Shown piece after piece: positions 1-7,612 of a stretch of 21,921 nt of DNA (its first letter is position 1; every line of letters starts with the position of its first letter). Source of the DNA: CAZIBG01 sp964536985 (GTDB lineage: Bacteria; Patescibacteriota; Saccharimonadia; Saccharimonadales; AWTP1-31); contig CAZIBG010000017.1 in assembly GCA_964536985.1 (NCBI GenBank), positions 1 to 21,921 on the forward strand, given 5' to 3'. Both the position numbers and the translations under genes were made by a program. The notes beneath the pieces were generated by a model, which saw nothing but the letters and a program-made list of their open reading frames with translations, ran no database searches and had not been told where the DNA came from.

Positions 1-51
<51 letters not shown>

Positions 52-238
52 GAATTTGTATCTCTAACTTCAGTCGAACATGTGATCCGAAGACCACACT
101 GACTTATTTAATTTCAAACATATTCATATTTCTGATCACTCCCGAAAGAGTGTCAGAGAACTGACGTTGATTTGCACTATTCAATTTTTAACGTTCATCT
201 GGTTCAGGGGCAACTTAATATACGTCCCAAAAAGATCT
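52..238 (-). other. 16S rRNA precursor leader with processing hairpins
   Basis: This is the transcribed spacer between the rRNA promoter and mature 16S. Two hairpins are visible. One at 81-98 is capped by a UUCG tetraloop on the minus strand (TGTG/CACA stem). The other at 131-157 has a TCTGA/TCAGA outer stem and an ACTC/GAGT inner stem. Such leader hairpins commonly take part in rRNA processing or antitermination. The specific role here is inferred. Confidence 0.55.
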
Positions 239-244
239 CCGCTA

Positions 245-273
245 ATATTACCTACCTAAATGCCCTATGTCAA
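245..273 (-). promoter_or_regulatory. rRNA operon sigma70-type promoter
   Basis: On the minus strand a perfect -35 box TTGACA (268-273) is followed after 17 bases by the -10 box TAATAT (245-250). The start would fall near 238, about 190 bases before mature 16S. It lies only about 35 bases downstream of the gyrA stop codon. Confidence 0.75.
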
Positions 274-308
274 GATATAATCTACCCAAAATAGTAGTTA
301 GATTTACA

Positions 309-2897
309 TCAAGATTCAGAAGGTGCTTCTTCGTCTTCTTCCTCATCTTCGGCTTTATCTACTAATGCAAGCGATACAACCGTGTCGTCGTCCTTGAGCC
401 GCATGATGCGTACACCTTGGGTAGCACGGCCCAGCTCAGGGATATCCTTGATGCCCAATCGGATAGTCTGCCCCTGTTGGGAGATGATTATTACTTCTTG
501 AGTGTCGTCGCCGTTGAGTGTCTTAACACCAACCAACTTACCGGTCTTTGTATTAACCACAGCCGAGCGGATACCGACACCGCCGCGAGCGTGTGGCGTA
601 AACTGAGCCACCTTAGTCCGCTTACCGTAGCCCGATTGGCTGATAACAAAGATGCTTGATCCGGCCTTCACGACGTCCATGCCTATGACCTGATCGTCGG
701 TTCGGAGTCGTATTCCACGCACACCACGTGAGGCCCGCCCCATAGGCCGTACGTCCTTCTCGTGGAATCGTATTGCTTGTCCTTGGGAGGTCGAAATAAC
801 AATTTCGTTCTCTCCACTGGTCATGCGAATCCACTTAAGCTCATCGCCTTCATCCAAATTAATCGAGATAAGTCCGCTCTGACGAACATTCTGGTACTGC
901 TCGAATGGAGTCTTCTTGACTACACCGCGTACGGTACACATAAACAGGTGTCCTGTTTTATCTAACTTAGAGATATTAATGACTGAGCTAACCTTCTCTT
1001 CTGGCTGAAGTTGCAGCAGGTTAACAATTGCTACACCCTTAGCGGTTAGGTTAGTAGCCGGGACCTCGTAGGTCTTGAGACGGAAAACACGACCTTTATT
1101 CGTAAAGAAGAGTAGGAAGTCATGAGTACTAGCATTAACTACGTGCTCAATAACATCTTCTTCTCTGGTAGCCATACCTCGCTTGCCCTTGCCGCCTCGG
1201 TTCTGCTTACGGTAGTCAGCTATCTGAGATCGCTTGATGTAGTTGGCGGAAGTTAAGGTTACAACCACCTGCTCATCGGGGATAAGATCTTCGTCGGCCA
1301 TTTTGCCGAGTTCGCCAGGGATAACCTTAGTGCGGCGCTCATCACCATACTGTTCTTTAAGGGCTGTAAGTTCTTTCTTAATGATCGCGAGAATCTTCTT
1401 CTCGTCAGCCAAGATGCCTTCCAGCTTAGCGATCAGCTTCATCAGTTCAGCCAACTCATCTTCGATCTTCTGTCGTTCAAGTCCAGTAAGAACGCGAAGT
1501 TGCATAGCAAGAATAGCTTTAGCTTGGATCTCACTGAGCTTGAAGCGCTCGATCAGGTTAGTCTGAGCTTCTTCGCTTGTTTTGCTAGCGCGGATAACCT
1601 TAATAACTTCATCGATATGATCAAGTGCTATCTTGTAGCCCTCCAGGATGTGGGCGCGGTCCTTAGCCTTACGAAGTTCGTACTCGGTTCGTCGACGAAC
1701 CACAACCTGACGGTGCTTTATGTGTTCGCTAATAATATCCTTGAGATTGAGGACGCGAGGCTGAATGCCATCGATAAGCGCCATCATGTTGAAGTGGAAA
1801 CTTTGCTGTAGTGGTGTTAGCTTGTAAAGCTGATTCAAAAGCTTCTTAGGATAAGCATCCTTCTTGAGGTCAAGAACAATACGAACCTCACCACGTGCAG
1901 TTTCGTCTCTTAGGTCGCTGATACCCGTAAGTTTCTTCTCCTTAACAAGATCGGCAATCTTGAGCACCAGTGTCTCTTTATTGAGGGCATAAGGGATCTC
2001 GGTAATAATTATCTGGCTTCTGCCCTTCTTACCTTCTACAACTTCGGCAACACCTCTAGTGACAACGCCACCACGGCCAGTTGCATATGCCGTTCGGATT
2101 GATTCTTTTCCATAGATCACTCCACCGGTTGGGAAGTCCGGTCCCTTGATAAACTCGAGTAGATCGTCGACGGTGGCGTCAGGATTGTCTACTACATGAA
2201 GTTCGGCATCAATTAGCTCTGTGAGGTTATGCGGAGGTATATTTGTGGCCATTCCAACGGCAATACCTAGTTGTCCGTTTAACAACAAGTTTGGTAATTT
2301 AGCAGGGAGAACAGTAGGTTCTTGGAGGCGAGAATCGTAGTTATCTCGGAAGTCGACAGTCTCTTTTTCGATGTCTTCCAGAATCTCATCTGCCAGGCGC
2401 ATCATCTTGGCTTCGGTATAACGCATGGCCGCTGGTGGATCTCCATCCATAGAGCCAAAGTTACCCTGACCATTGATGAGCGTGTAGCGCATAGCCCACG
2501 GCTGCGCCATACGGACCATTGAGTCGTAGATAGACGAGTCACCATGCGGGTGATAGTCACCCATCACCGCACCAACAACAGTGGCACTCTTGCGGTGCTT
2601 GGCCTGGCTACGAAGGCCATCGCGGTTCATAGTGTAGAGAATACGTCGGTGAACAGGCTTAAGGCCATCACGAACATCTGGCAAGGCACGATCAATGATA
2701 ACGCTCATGGAGTAGCGAAGGTAGCTGTCTTCCATGACGTTTTCCATAGTTCGCAGTTCAACACTCTTGGAGTGGCCTGAATCCATGATGTCGTCAGGCA
2801 TCACTACGCCACTACGACGCTCATCCATAGACATTTCGGCGGCCTTCTTTTGCTCTTCAGGGTCAATTGTTGGTTCGATAATTTGCTCGTCGTCCAT
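309..2897 (-). CDS. gyrA: DNA gyrase subunit A
   Basis: GyrA (862 aa) is the DNA-cleaving subunit of the A2B2 gyrase, which introduces negative supercoils using ATP hydrolysed by GyrB. Visible landmarks are the winged-helix/tower region with the HPHGDSSIYD quinolone-pocket motif, the catalytic tyrosine in AAMRYTE (Tyr160), a long coiled coil around residues 400-535, the GyrA box QNRGGKG (565-571) and the C-terminal beta-pinwheel. The residues matching E. coli Ser83 and Asp87 are Ser121 and Asp125, the usual quinolone-sensitive state. The GyrA box distinguishes it from ParC. There is an N-terminal extension of about 38 residues relative to E. coli and a very acidic tail. The ATG lies one base after the gyrB stop codon, so the two are almost certainly cotranscribed and probably translationally coupled. 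It ends in TGA, which argues against UGA recoding. Confidence 0.98.
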   Translation of the reverse strand: MDDEQIIEPTIDPEEQKKAAEMSMDERRSGVVMPDDIMDSGHSKSVELRTMENVMEDSYLRYSMSVIIDRALPDVRDGLKPVHRRILYTMNRDGLRSQAKHRKSATVVGAVMGDYHPHGDSSIYDSMVRMAQPWAMRYTLINGQGNFGSMDGDPPAAMRYTEAKMMRLADEILEDIEKETVDFRDNYDSRLQEPTVLPAKLPNLLLNGQLGIAVGMATNIPPHNLTELIDAELHVVDNPDATVDDLLEFIKGPDFPTGGVIYGKESIRTAYATGRGGVVTRGVAEVVEGKKGRSQIIITEIPYALNKETLVLKIADLVKEKKLTGISDLRDETARGEVRIVLDLKKDAYPKKLLNQLYKLTPLQQSFHFNMMALIDGIQPRVLNLKDIISEHIKHRQVVVRRRTEYELRKAKDRAHILEGYKIALDHIDEVIKVIRASKTSEEAQTNLIERFKLSEIQAKAILAMQLRVLTGLERQKIEDELAELMKLIAKLEGILADEKKILAIIKKELTALKEQYGDERRTKVIPGELGKMADEDLIPDEQVVVTLTSANYIKRSQIADYRKQNRGGKGKRGMATREEDVIEHVVNASTHDFLLFFTNKGRVFRLKTYEVPATNLTAKGVAIVNLLQLQPEEKVSSVINISKLDKTGHLFMCTVRGVVKKTPFEQYQNVRQSGLISINLDEGDELKWIRMTSGENEIVISTSQGQAIRFHEKDVRPMGRASRGVRGIRLRTDDQVIGMDVVKAGSSIFVISQSGYGKRTKVAQFTPHARGGVGIRSAVVNTKTGKLVGVKTLNGDDTQEVIIISQQGQTIRLGIKDIPELGRATQGVRIMRLKDDDTVVSLALVDKAEDEEEDEEAPSES

Positions 2898-2898
2898 C

Positions 2899-4863
2899 TT
2901 AGATATCCAGGTCCTTTACGAATTTAGCATTGGTGGTAATGAAGTTCTTTCGCGGTTCAACTTCCGAACCCATCAGTTTGTTAAAGATTGCATCAGCTTT
3001 TTCAGCGTCTTCAACTTTAACCTGAACTAGAACGCGTCGTTCAGGATCCATTGTTGTGGCAAACAGCTGATCGGCATCCATTTCACCAAGTCCCTTATAG
3101 CGCTTTTGCTCTAGATAGCCTGCCTGCTTGATAGGTGGATCATTCGGATCTACTTTAGATCCGTCAGCCTTGCGCTTAGCAATTGCTGCAGTAAGGGCCA
3201 CATCCAACTGATCCTCATCGTAGATAAAGACGCTTGATTTACGTCCTGGCTTAACTAACTCAAATAGTGGAGGCTTAGCTAAGTACAAATGTCCACCGTC
3301 GACAACTGGCTTCATATAACGGAAGAAGAAAGTCATCAGCAAGGTACTAATGTGACTTCCGTCGACATCAGCATCGGTCATGATGATGATACGGTTGTAG
3401 CGAAGGCCAGAAACATCAAAGGAATCTTCGATACCAACACCTAGAGCCTTGATAAGGCTAAGGATTTCATTATTTGCTAACATCTTATCTAGACGTGCTC
3501 GCTCTACGTTCAGCACCTTACCGCGGAGCGGCAAAATTGCCTGAGTCTTACTGTCACGGCCAGATTTAGCAGAACCACCAGCTGAGTCTCCCTCTACTAA
3601 GTAGATTTCGGAATTGGCTGGATCTTTGCTGGAGCAGTCAGAAAGCTTACCAGGCATACTAGCACCTTCGAGGACACCTTTACGAAGGATGTTATCGCGA
3701 GCAGCGCGAGCAGCTTTACGAGCACGGGCAGCAAGTAGGGCCTTGCCTACGACCTTCTTGGCAATGCCAGGATGTTCTTCGAGGTAGTAATTTAAGTATT
3801 CAGCTAGAACTTGCTCAACATAACCCCTGATTTCTGGGTTACCGAGCTTGTTTTTTGTTTGGCCTTCGAACTGTGGATCGGGAAGCTTAACAAGAATGAC
3901 TGCCGTAAGACCCTCTCGAGTGTCCTCACCAGATAGATTCTCTTCCTTCTCCTTGAGAAGCCCGTTTTTGCGTGAGTAATCGTTAATTACGCGAGTCAGT
4001 GCAGCACGAAAACCAGTTAAGTGCGTTCCACCGTCAGGGTTAAAGACGTTGTTAGCAAAGGCCTTGATTGTTTCGCTATACACTTCGGTGTATTGCATGG
4101 CAATTTCGACTTGAACATCGTCAACCGTCTTATCTACATAAAAGACCTCGTCATCAACAGCTTCTTTGCCATGGTTTAGGTGCTTGACGTAGCTCTGGAT
4201 GCCGCCTTCGAAGTAGAAACCGTAACGTTGACCTGTTCGTTCATCAACAAGACTTGTGTGAATACCCTTAGTTAGATAGGCTGCATGTCGCAAGCGATTA
4301 AGAACGGTGTCGTAGTTGATCTTAGTAGTCTCAAAGATCGTATCATCAGGATAGAAAGTGATTTCGGTACCACGAATGTCGGTCTTGCCTGTTTGCTTAA
4401 GGTCGCTCCTTGGGACGCCGCGCTCATACTCCTGTTCATAGCGCTTGCCATCCTTATGGACAACGACAACCAGCTTAGTAGATAGCGCATTCACAACACT
4501 ACTACCTACACCGTGAAGACCACCGGATACTTTATAACCGCCGCCGCCAAACTTACCACCAGCATGAAGTACAGTGAGAACCGTTTCTACAGTGCTCTTA
4601 CCGGTTTTAGGGTGAATATCTACGGGAATACCGCGACCATCATCGAATACTTTAATGCCGCCATCGGCCTGTAATGTAACCCAGACACCGGTAGCATGCC
4701 CGGCCAGTGCTTCGTCGATACCGTTGTCTACGATTTCCCAAATTAGGTGATGAAGTCCATCGACTCCGGTACCACCAATATACATACCCGGTCGCTTGCG
4801 AACCGGCTCCAATCCTTCAAGAACTTGAATTTGACCAGAATCGTAATCTTTTTGTTTGCTCAC
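2899..4863 (-). CDS. gyrB: DNA gyrase subunit B
   Basis: GyrB (654 aa) is the ATPase subunit of DNA gyrase. The GHKL ATPase domain shows EIVDNGIDEALAGH (general base Glu43, Mg-binding Asn47), DDGRGIP (Asp75) and the ATP lid GGLHGVG (114-120). The transducer domain carries QTKNKLG (335-341) with the ATP-contacting lysine. The TOPRIM domain carries EGDSAGG (424-430) and DADVDG (497-502), the metal-binding acidic residues. The length is short compared with E. coli (804 aa) because the proteobacterial TOPRIM insert is absent, as is usual outside that group. The start is GTG, chosen because GAGGG lies about nine bases upstream and the protein then begins just before the conserved VRKRPGMYIG. It is the first gene of the gyrB-gyrA operon and is divergent from the surface-protein gene. 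Confidence 0.98.
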   Translation of the reverse strand: MSKQKDYDSGQIQVLEGLEPVRKRPGMYIGGTGVDGLHHLIWEIVDNGIDEALAGHATGVWVTLQADGGIKVFDDGRGIPVDIHPKTGKSTVETVLTVLHAGGKFGGGGYKVSGGLHGVGSSVVNALSTKLVVVVHKDGKRYEQEYERGVPRSDLKQTGKTDIRGTEITFYPDDTIFETTKINYDTVLNRLRHAAYLTKGIHTSLVDERTGQRYGFYFEGGIQSYVKHLNHGKEAVDDEVFYVDKTVDDVQVEIAMQYTEVYSETIKAFANNVFNPDGGTHLTGFRAALTRVINDYSRKNGLLKEKEENLSGEDTREGLTAVILVKLPDPQFEGQTKNKLGNPEIRGYVEQVLAEYLNYYLEEHPGIAKKVVGKALLAARARKAARAARDNILRKGVLEGASMPGKLSDCSSKDPANSEIYLVEGDSAGGSAKSGRDSKTQAILPLRGKVLNVERARLDKMLANNEILSLIKALGVGIEDSFDVSGLRYNRIIIMTDADVDGSHISTLLMTFFFRYMKPVVDGGHLYLAKPPLFELVKPGRKSSVFIYDEDQLDVALTAAIAKRKADGSKVDPNDPPIKQAGYLEQKRYKGLGEMDADQLFATTMDPERRVLVQVKVEDAEKADAIFNKLMGSEVEPRKNFITTNAKFVKDLDI

Positions 4864-4924
4864 TATAAATAACCCTCATTAGCTTACACAAATTAGTAGA
4901 CTATTTTCTCCACTCTTGAGCACT

Positions 4925-4953
4925 AGTATAGATGAAAATCAACACCCGTACAA
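4925..4953 (-). promoter_or_regulatory. Probable gyrB-gyrA promoter
   Basis: On the minus strand a -10 box TATACT (925-930 within 4900-4999) is preceded after 17 bases by TTGTAC (4948-4953), a weak -35. The start would fall near 4918, giving a leader of about 55 bases. Confidence 0.45.
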
Positions 4954-5022
4954 GATTGTCCTTGATGATATAGTCGGTTCCATGGTTCAATTAAACATAA
5001 CTGTAATAGAGAAAAAAACACT

Positions 5023-6987
5023 ATGTCCTTGTTTGATAAACTCATAAGCAATCTCCCCTTTAATCCAAGCTTGATCGACCAGGTCAGCTTCTACGGAAAG
5101 CGCCTCCGTCAGGAGTCAGGTATTCGACGACTTGGCTTTGCATTTATTGCCATGACTATGGCAGTTCAAATCTTTGCCACAATCTCCCCTGCCCAAGCTG
5201 GCGTCTCCTGTGACCCATCCGGCAACGACATAGTGCAGTGTGGATTTAAGTCTAAGGCAGAAGCCGTGAGTCGATGTAATGGTGGCGGGAAACAAGACAC
5301 TGAGTTCCGCATCATACTCCTTAACTACGGTATCACCTGTGACATGCTGAGTAATTCAACCGAAAAATCAGTTAGCTCAACCGCTTACGGTAACCAGTTA
5401 ATCTCCGTTGGCCGTAAAGCCTACCAGAAAAGTGGTGAATACTCCGTAAATATTAATGGAGTCGGCAACCTGTTCTGGCGCCCGCTCTCTAGCTGGGGCA
5501 GCTTTAATAGCAGAATGCTTGTCACGCAAACGAATGACGGTCAGTTGGTGATGGTTATGTTCGAATGTGGAAACCTTGTCACACTTAAAGACTTTAAACT
5601 TAAGCAACCACAACCCGACTCAGACTTGAAGATTCTTAAGTCCAATAGCCCAGCCGGTGAAGTTCGATCAGGCGACACCATAGACTACACCCTGGCCTTC
5701 ACCAACAAGGGTGGACCGGCAGCATTCTTCAATGTTTACGACATTCTTCCAAACAACGTTTCACTTGTCAGTACAAGCCAGGGTAACTGGAACTTCGAAA
5801 ATAAGGCGCCAACGCTGCGATGGGACAACAACGCGCCTCCGTTCTATGTCTTTGGAAACACCGACGCTTTCGGCACTCCTGGCTTTATCTTTGTTAAAGT
5901 TCGAGTGAACGACCGCGTTCCATCCGGTACAACGCTTTGCAATACTGCCTATCTGATCGACGTGCCTAAGGGTGGCACAGGTACGCGTAAATCAGGTGAG
6001 ACGCAGGTTTGTAATACCGTAGTCGTAACCTGCCCAGGTAATCAGATCCTCAAAGAAGATCGAATCACCTGTGAGGAAGTCCCTGTACCTGACGCCGTGT
6101 GTGTATCACTATCTGCAACCCCTGTAACTAACGACAAAACGAATAAAAAGTATTTGTTTAAGTCTAAGGCGGCCGTTGTTAATGGCGCTAAGGTCAGCAG
6201 CTACAGCTACGACCTTGGAGAAGGTACTAAGAAGATGAATGATTCAGACAAGCTCGAAAACACCCTAGAACATGAGTTTAAGACTCCAAAGACATACGAT
6301 GTGAGTGTTACGGTGGCCTCATCCGTAGGTGATAAAGCAGCACTTACTTGCCGTACAAAGGTAGTGATTAATCCTCCAGACGAAACACCAACAAAAAGCA
6401 TTAAAAAAGCCGCTGCCAACATCACACAGAAGCAAAGCGACGCTAACGGACAAACGGCCAATGCTGGGGATGTTATTGAATACACCCTAACAACCTCTAA
6501 CATCAGTAGTGTTGACGACAAAGACACAACTCTACTTACCGAGGATCTGGGAGATGTTTTAGAATACGCCACGCTCGACCTAACAACGCTACAAGGTGGA
6601 ACATTCGACGCCAAGACTCAAATACTTGCATGGAATGAAAAGGTCACTATTAAGGCCAAGGAATCGATCACTAAGAAGTTCCGTGTAACCGTTAAGAATC
6701 CTATTCCGAGCACACCACGACCCGATACCGCCAACAACCGCACCTCTGGCGACCTCTTAATGCATAACTGGTACGGAAACCCTGTCGACATCAAGCTACC
6801 TACAACGCCGATAAAGACCACAGAGACCATCAACACTACCCTACCAAAGACAGGGCCAGGAGAGAGCTTACTAGTAGGATTCCTTGTTATGAGCATTGTT
6901 GGATACTTCTTTGCCCGTAGCCGCTTACTGGCCAAAGAGTTAGAAATTGTTAAGAATGAATATACAGCAACAGGTGGGGAGATATAA
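5023..6987 (+). CDS. LPXTG-type surface protein with DUF11 and PKD-like domains
   Basis: This is a 654-residue secreted, wall- or membrane-anchored protein. A long basic N-terminal segment precedes a hydrophobic signal sequence (about 37-56) ending in AQA|G, a plausible signal peptidase cut after residue 59. A Cys-containing N-terminal region (60-190) has no recognised fold. DUF11-like beta-sandwich repeats lie at about 203-330 and 465-580, with typical features such as SGDTIDYTLAFTN and AGDVIEYTLTTSN. A PKD-like domain lies at about 360-450 (SYSYDLGEG, then YDVSVTV). The C-terminus has LPKTG at 607-611, a TM segment at about 615-631 and a basic stretch, followed by an unusually long charged tail of about 20 residues. 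The sorting signal suggests a sortase and a Gram-positive-like envelope. The next gene starts two bases after the stop. The role may be adhesion or host contact, which is inference. No strong SD was found; only AGAGAAA lies before the ATG. Confidence 0.85.
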   Translation: MSLFDKLISNLPFNPSLIDQVSFYGKRLRQESGIRRLGFAFIAMTMAVQIFATISPAQAGVSCDPSGNDIVQCGFKSKAEAVSRCNGGGKQDTEFRIILLNYGITCDMLSNSTEKSVSSTAYGNQLISVGRKAYQKSGEYSVNINGVGNLFWRPLSSWGSFNSRMLVTQTNDGQLVMVMFECGNLVTLKDFKLKQPQPDSDLKILKSNSPAGEVRSGDTIDYTLAFTNKGGPAAFFNVYDILPNNVSLVSTSQGNWNFENKAPTLRWDNNAPPFYVFGNTDAFGTPGFIFVKVRVNDRVPSGTTLCNTAYLIDVPKGGTGTRKSGETQVCNTVVVTCPGNQILKEDRITCEEVPVPDAVCVSLSATPVTNDKTNKKYLFKSKAAVVNGAKVSSYSYDLGEGTKKMNDSDKLENTLEHEFKTPKTYDVSVTVASSVGDKAALTCRTKVVINPPDETPTKSIKKAAANITQKQSDANGQTANAGDVIEYTLTTSNISSVDDKDTTLLTEDLGDVLEYATLDLTTLQGGTFDAKTQILAWNEKVTIKAKESITKKFRVTVKNPIPSTPRPDTANNRTSGDLLMHNWYGNPVDIKLPTTPIKTTETINTTLPKTGPGESLLVGFLVMSIVGYFFARSRLLAKELEIVKNEYTATGGEI

Positions 6988-6989
6988 TC

Positions 6990-7559
6990 ATGGCCGAGAA
7001 ACTCAATATTCAACCAGAAGCACCGAGTCAGTCACATGAAATCCATTCATCAGGTCATGAGCAACAGCATCATAAGCAAGAGCACCAGGCAAACCACGCC
7101 CCTAGCGAAAAAGAACAGCAAGAGCGCTTAAACTCTATTCGTAACGAAGTTGGCAAACAGGCTCAGTCCGCCGAGAAGGCACACCACGCTGGAGCCGGCC
7201 AAGAAAAGAGTAACGTTTCATTACCTCCAGTAAAGCGACAGCTTCAAGCGATGATGCGCGACCGAACACTCAAGCGCATTCGTAAGGAGCTACCTGTTAC
7301 ACAGAGAGCCTTAAGCAAGTTTGTACACGCCAAACCAGTTGAAGCCGTAAGCGCTGTTGGAGAAAAGACTATCGCCCGGCCATACGGCCTACTAGGTGGT
7401 GGGTTTTGTGCCCTTGCAGGCAGTATCTTCACCTTTTACATGGCCCGCAACTATGGCTTCAGGTATAACTTATTCCTCTTCTTCACTTTCTTTGTAGCTG
7501 GCTATATCCTAGCAACCGTTATAGAAGCAGTCGTTCGAGTATTCAATACAAAGAAATAG
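6990..7559 (+). CDS. His-rich N-terminus, two-TM membrane protein of unknown function
   Basis: This 189-residue protein is not assigned to a characterised family. Residues 16-36 carry eight histidines among Gln, Glu and Ser, with a further His pair near 65, so this part is probably disordered and could bind metal. Residues 75-120 are basic. Two hydrophobic helices at about 133-152 and 158-182 form a C-terminal membrane hairpin. The start is supported by GGGGAG at the end of the preceding gene, about nine bases upstream, and by the two-base intergenic gap, so it is cotranscribed with the LPXTG surface protein. That pairing suggests an accessory envelope role, which is inference only. Confidence 0.75.
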   Translation: MAEKLNIQPEAPSQSHEIHSSGHEQQHHKQEHQANHAPSEKEQQERLNSIRNEVGKQAQSAEKAHHAGAGQEKSNVSLPPVKRQLQAMMRDRTLKRIRKELPVTQRALSKFVHAKPVEAVSAVGEKTIARPYGLLGGGFCALAGSIFTFYMARNYGFRYNLFLFFTFFVAGYILATVIEAVVRVFNTKK

Positions 7560-7581
7560 TATTACATAAAACTAGTACTCC

Positions 7582-7612
7582 ATACCCAGGCACGTCCTGG
7601 GTATTACTTTTT
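7582..7612. terminator. Bidirectional rho-independent terminator
   Basis: A perfect 9-bp stem (ATACCCAGG with CCTGGGTAT, loop CACGT) is followed by a T-rich run on the plus strand. It sits between two convergent genes. T-tracts are moderate on the plus strand and weak on the minus strand. Confidence 0.8.

Noticed and set aside
6207..7013. Two minus-strand frames of 135 and 131 residues
   Set aside because: They are antisense shadows of the LPXTG surface protein, with Ser/Val-rich sequence typical of reverse frames.
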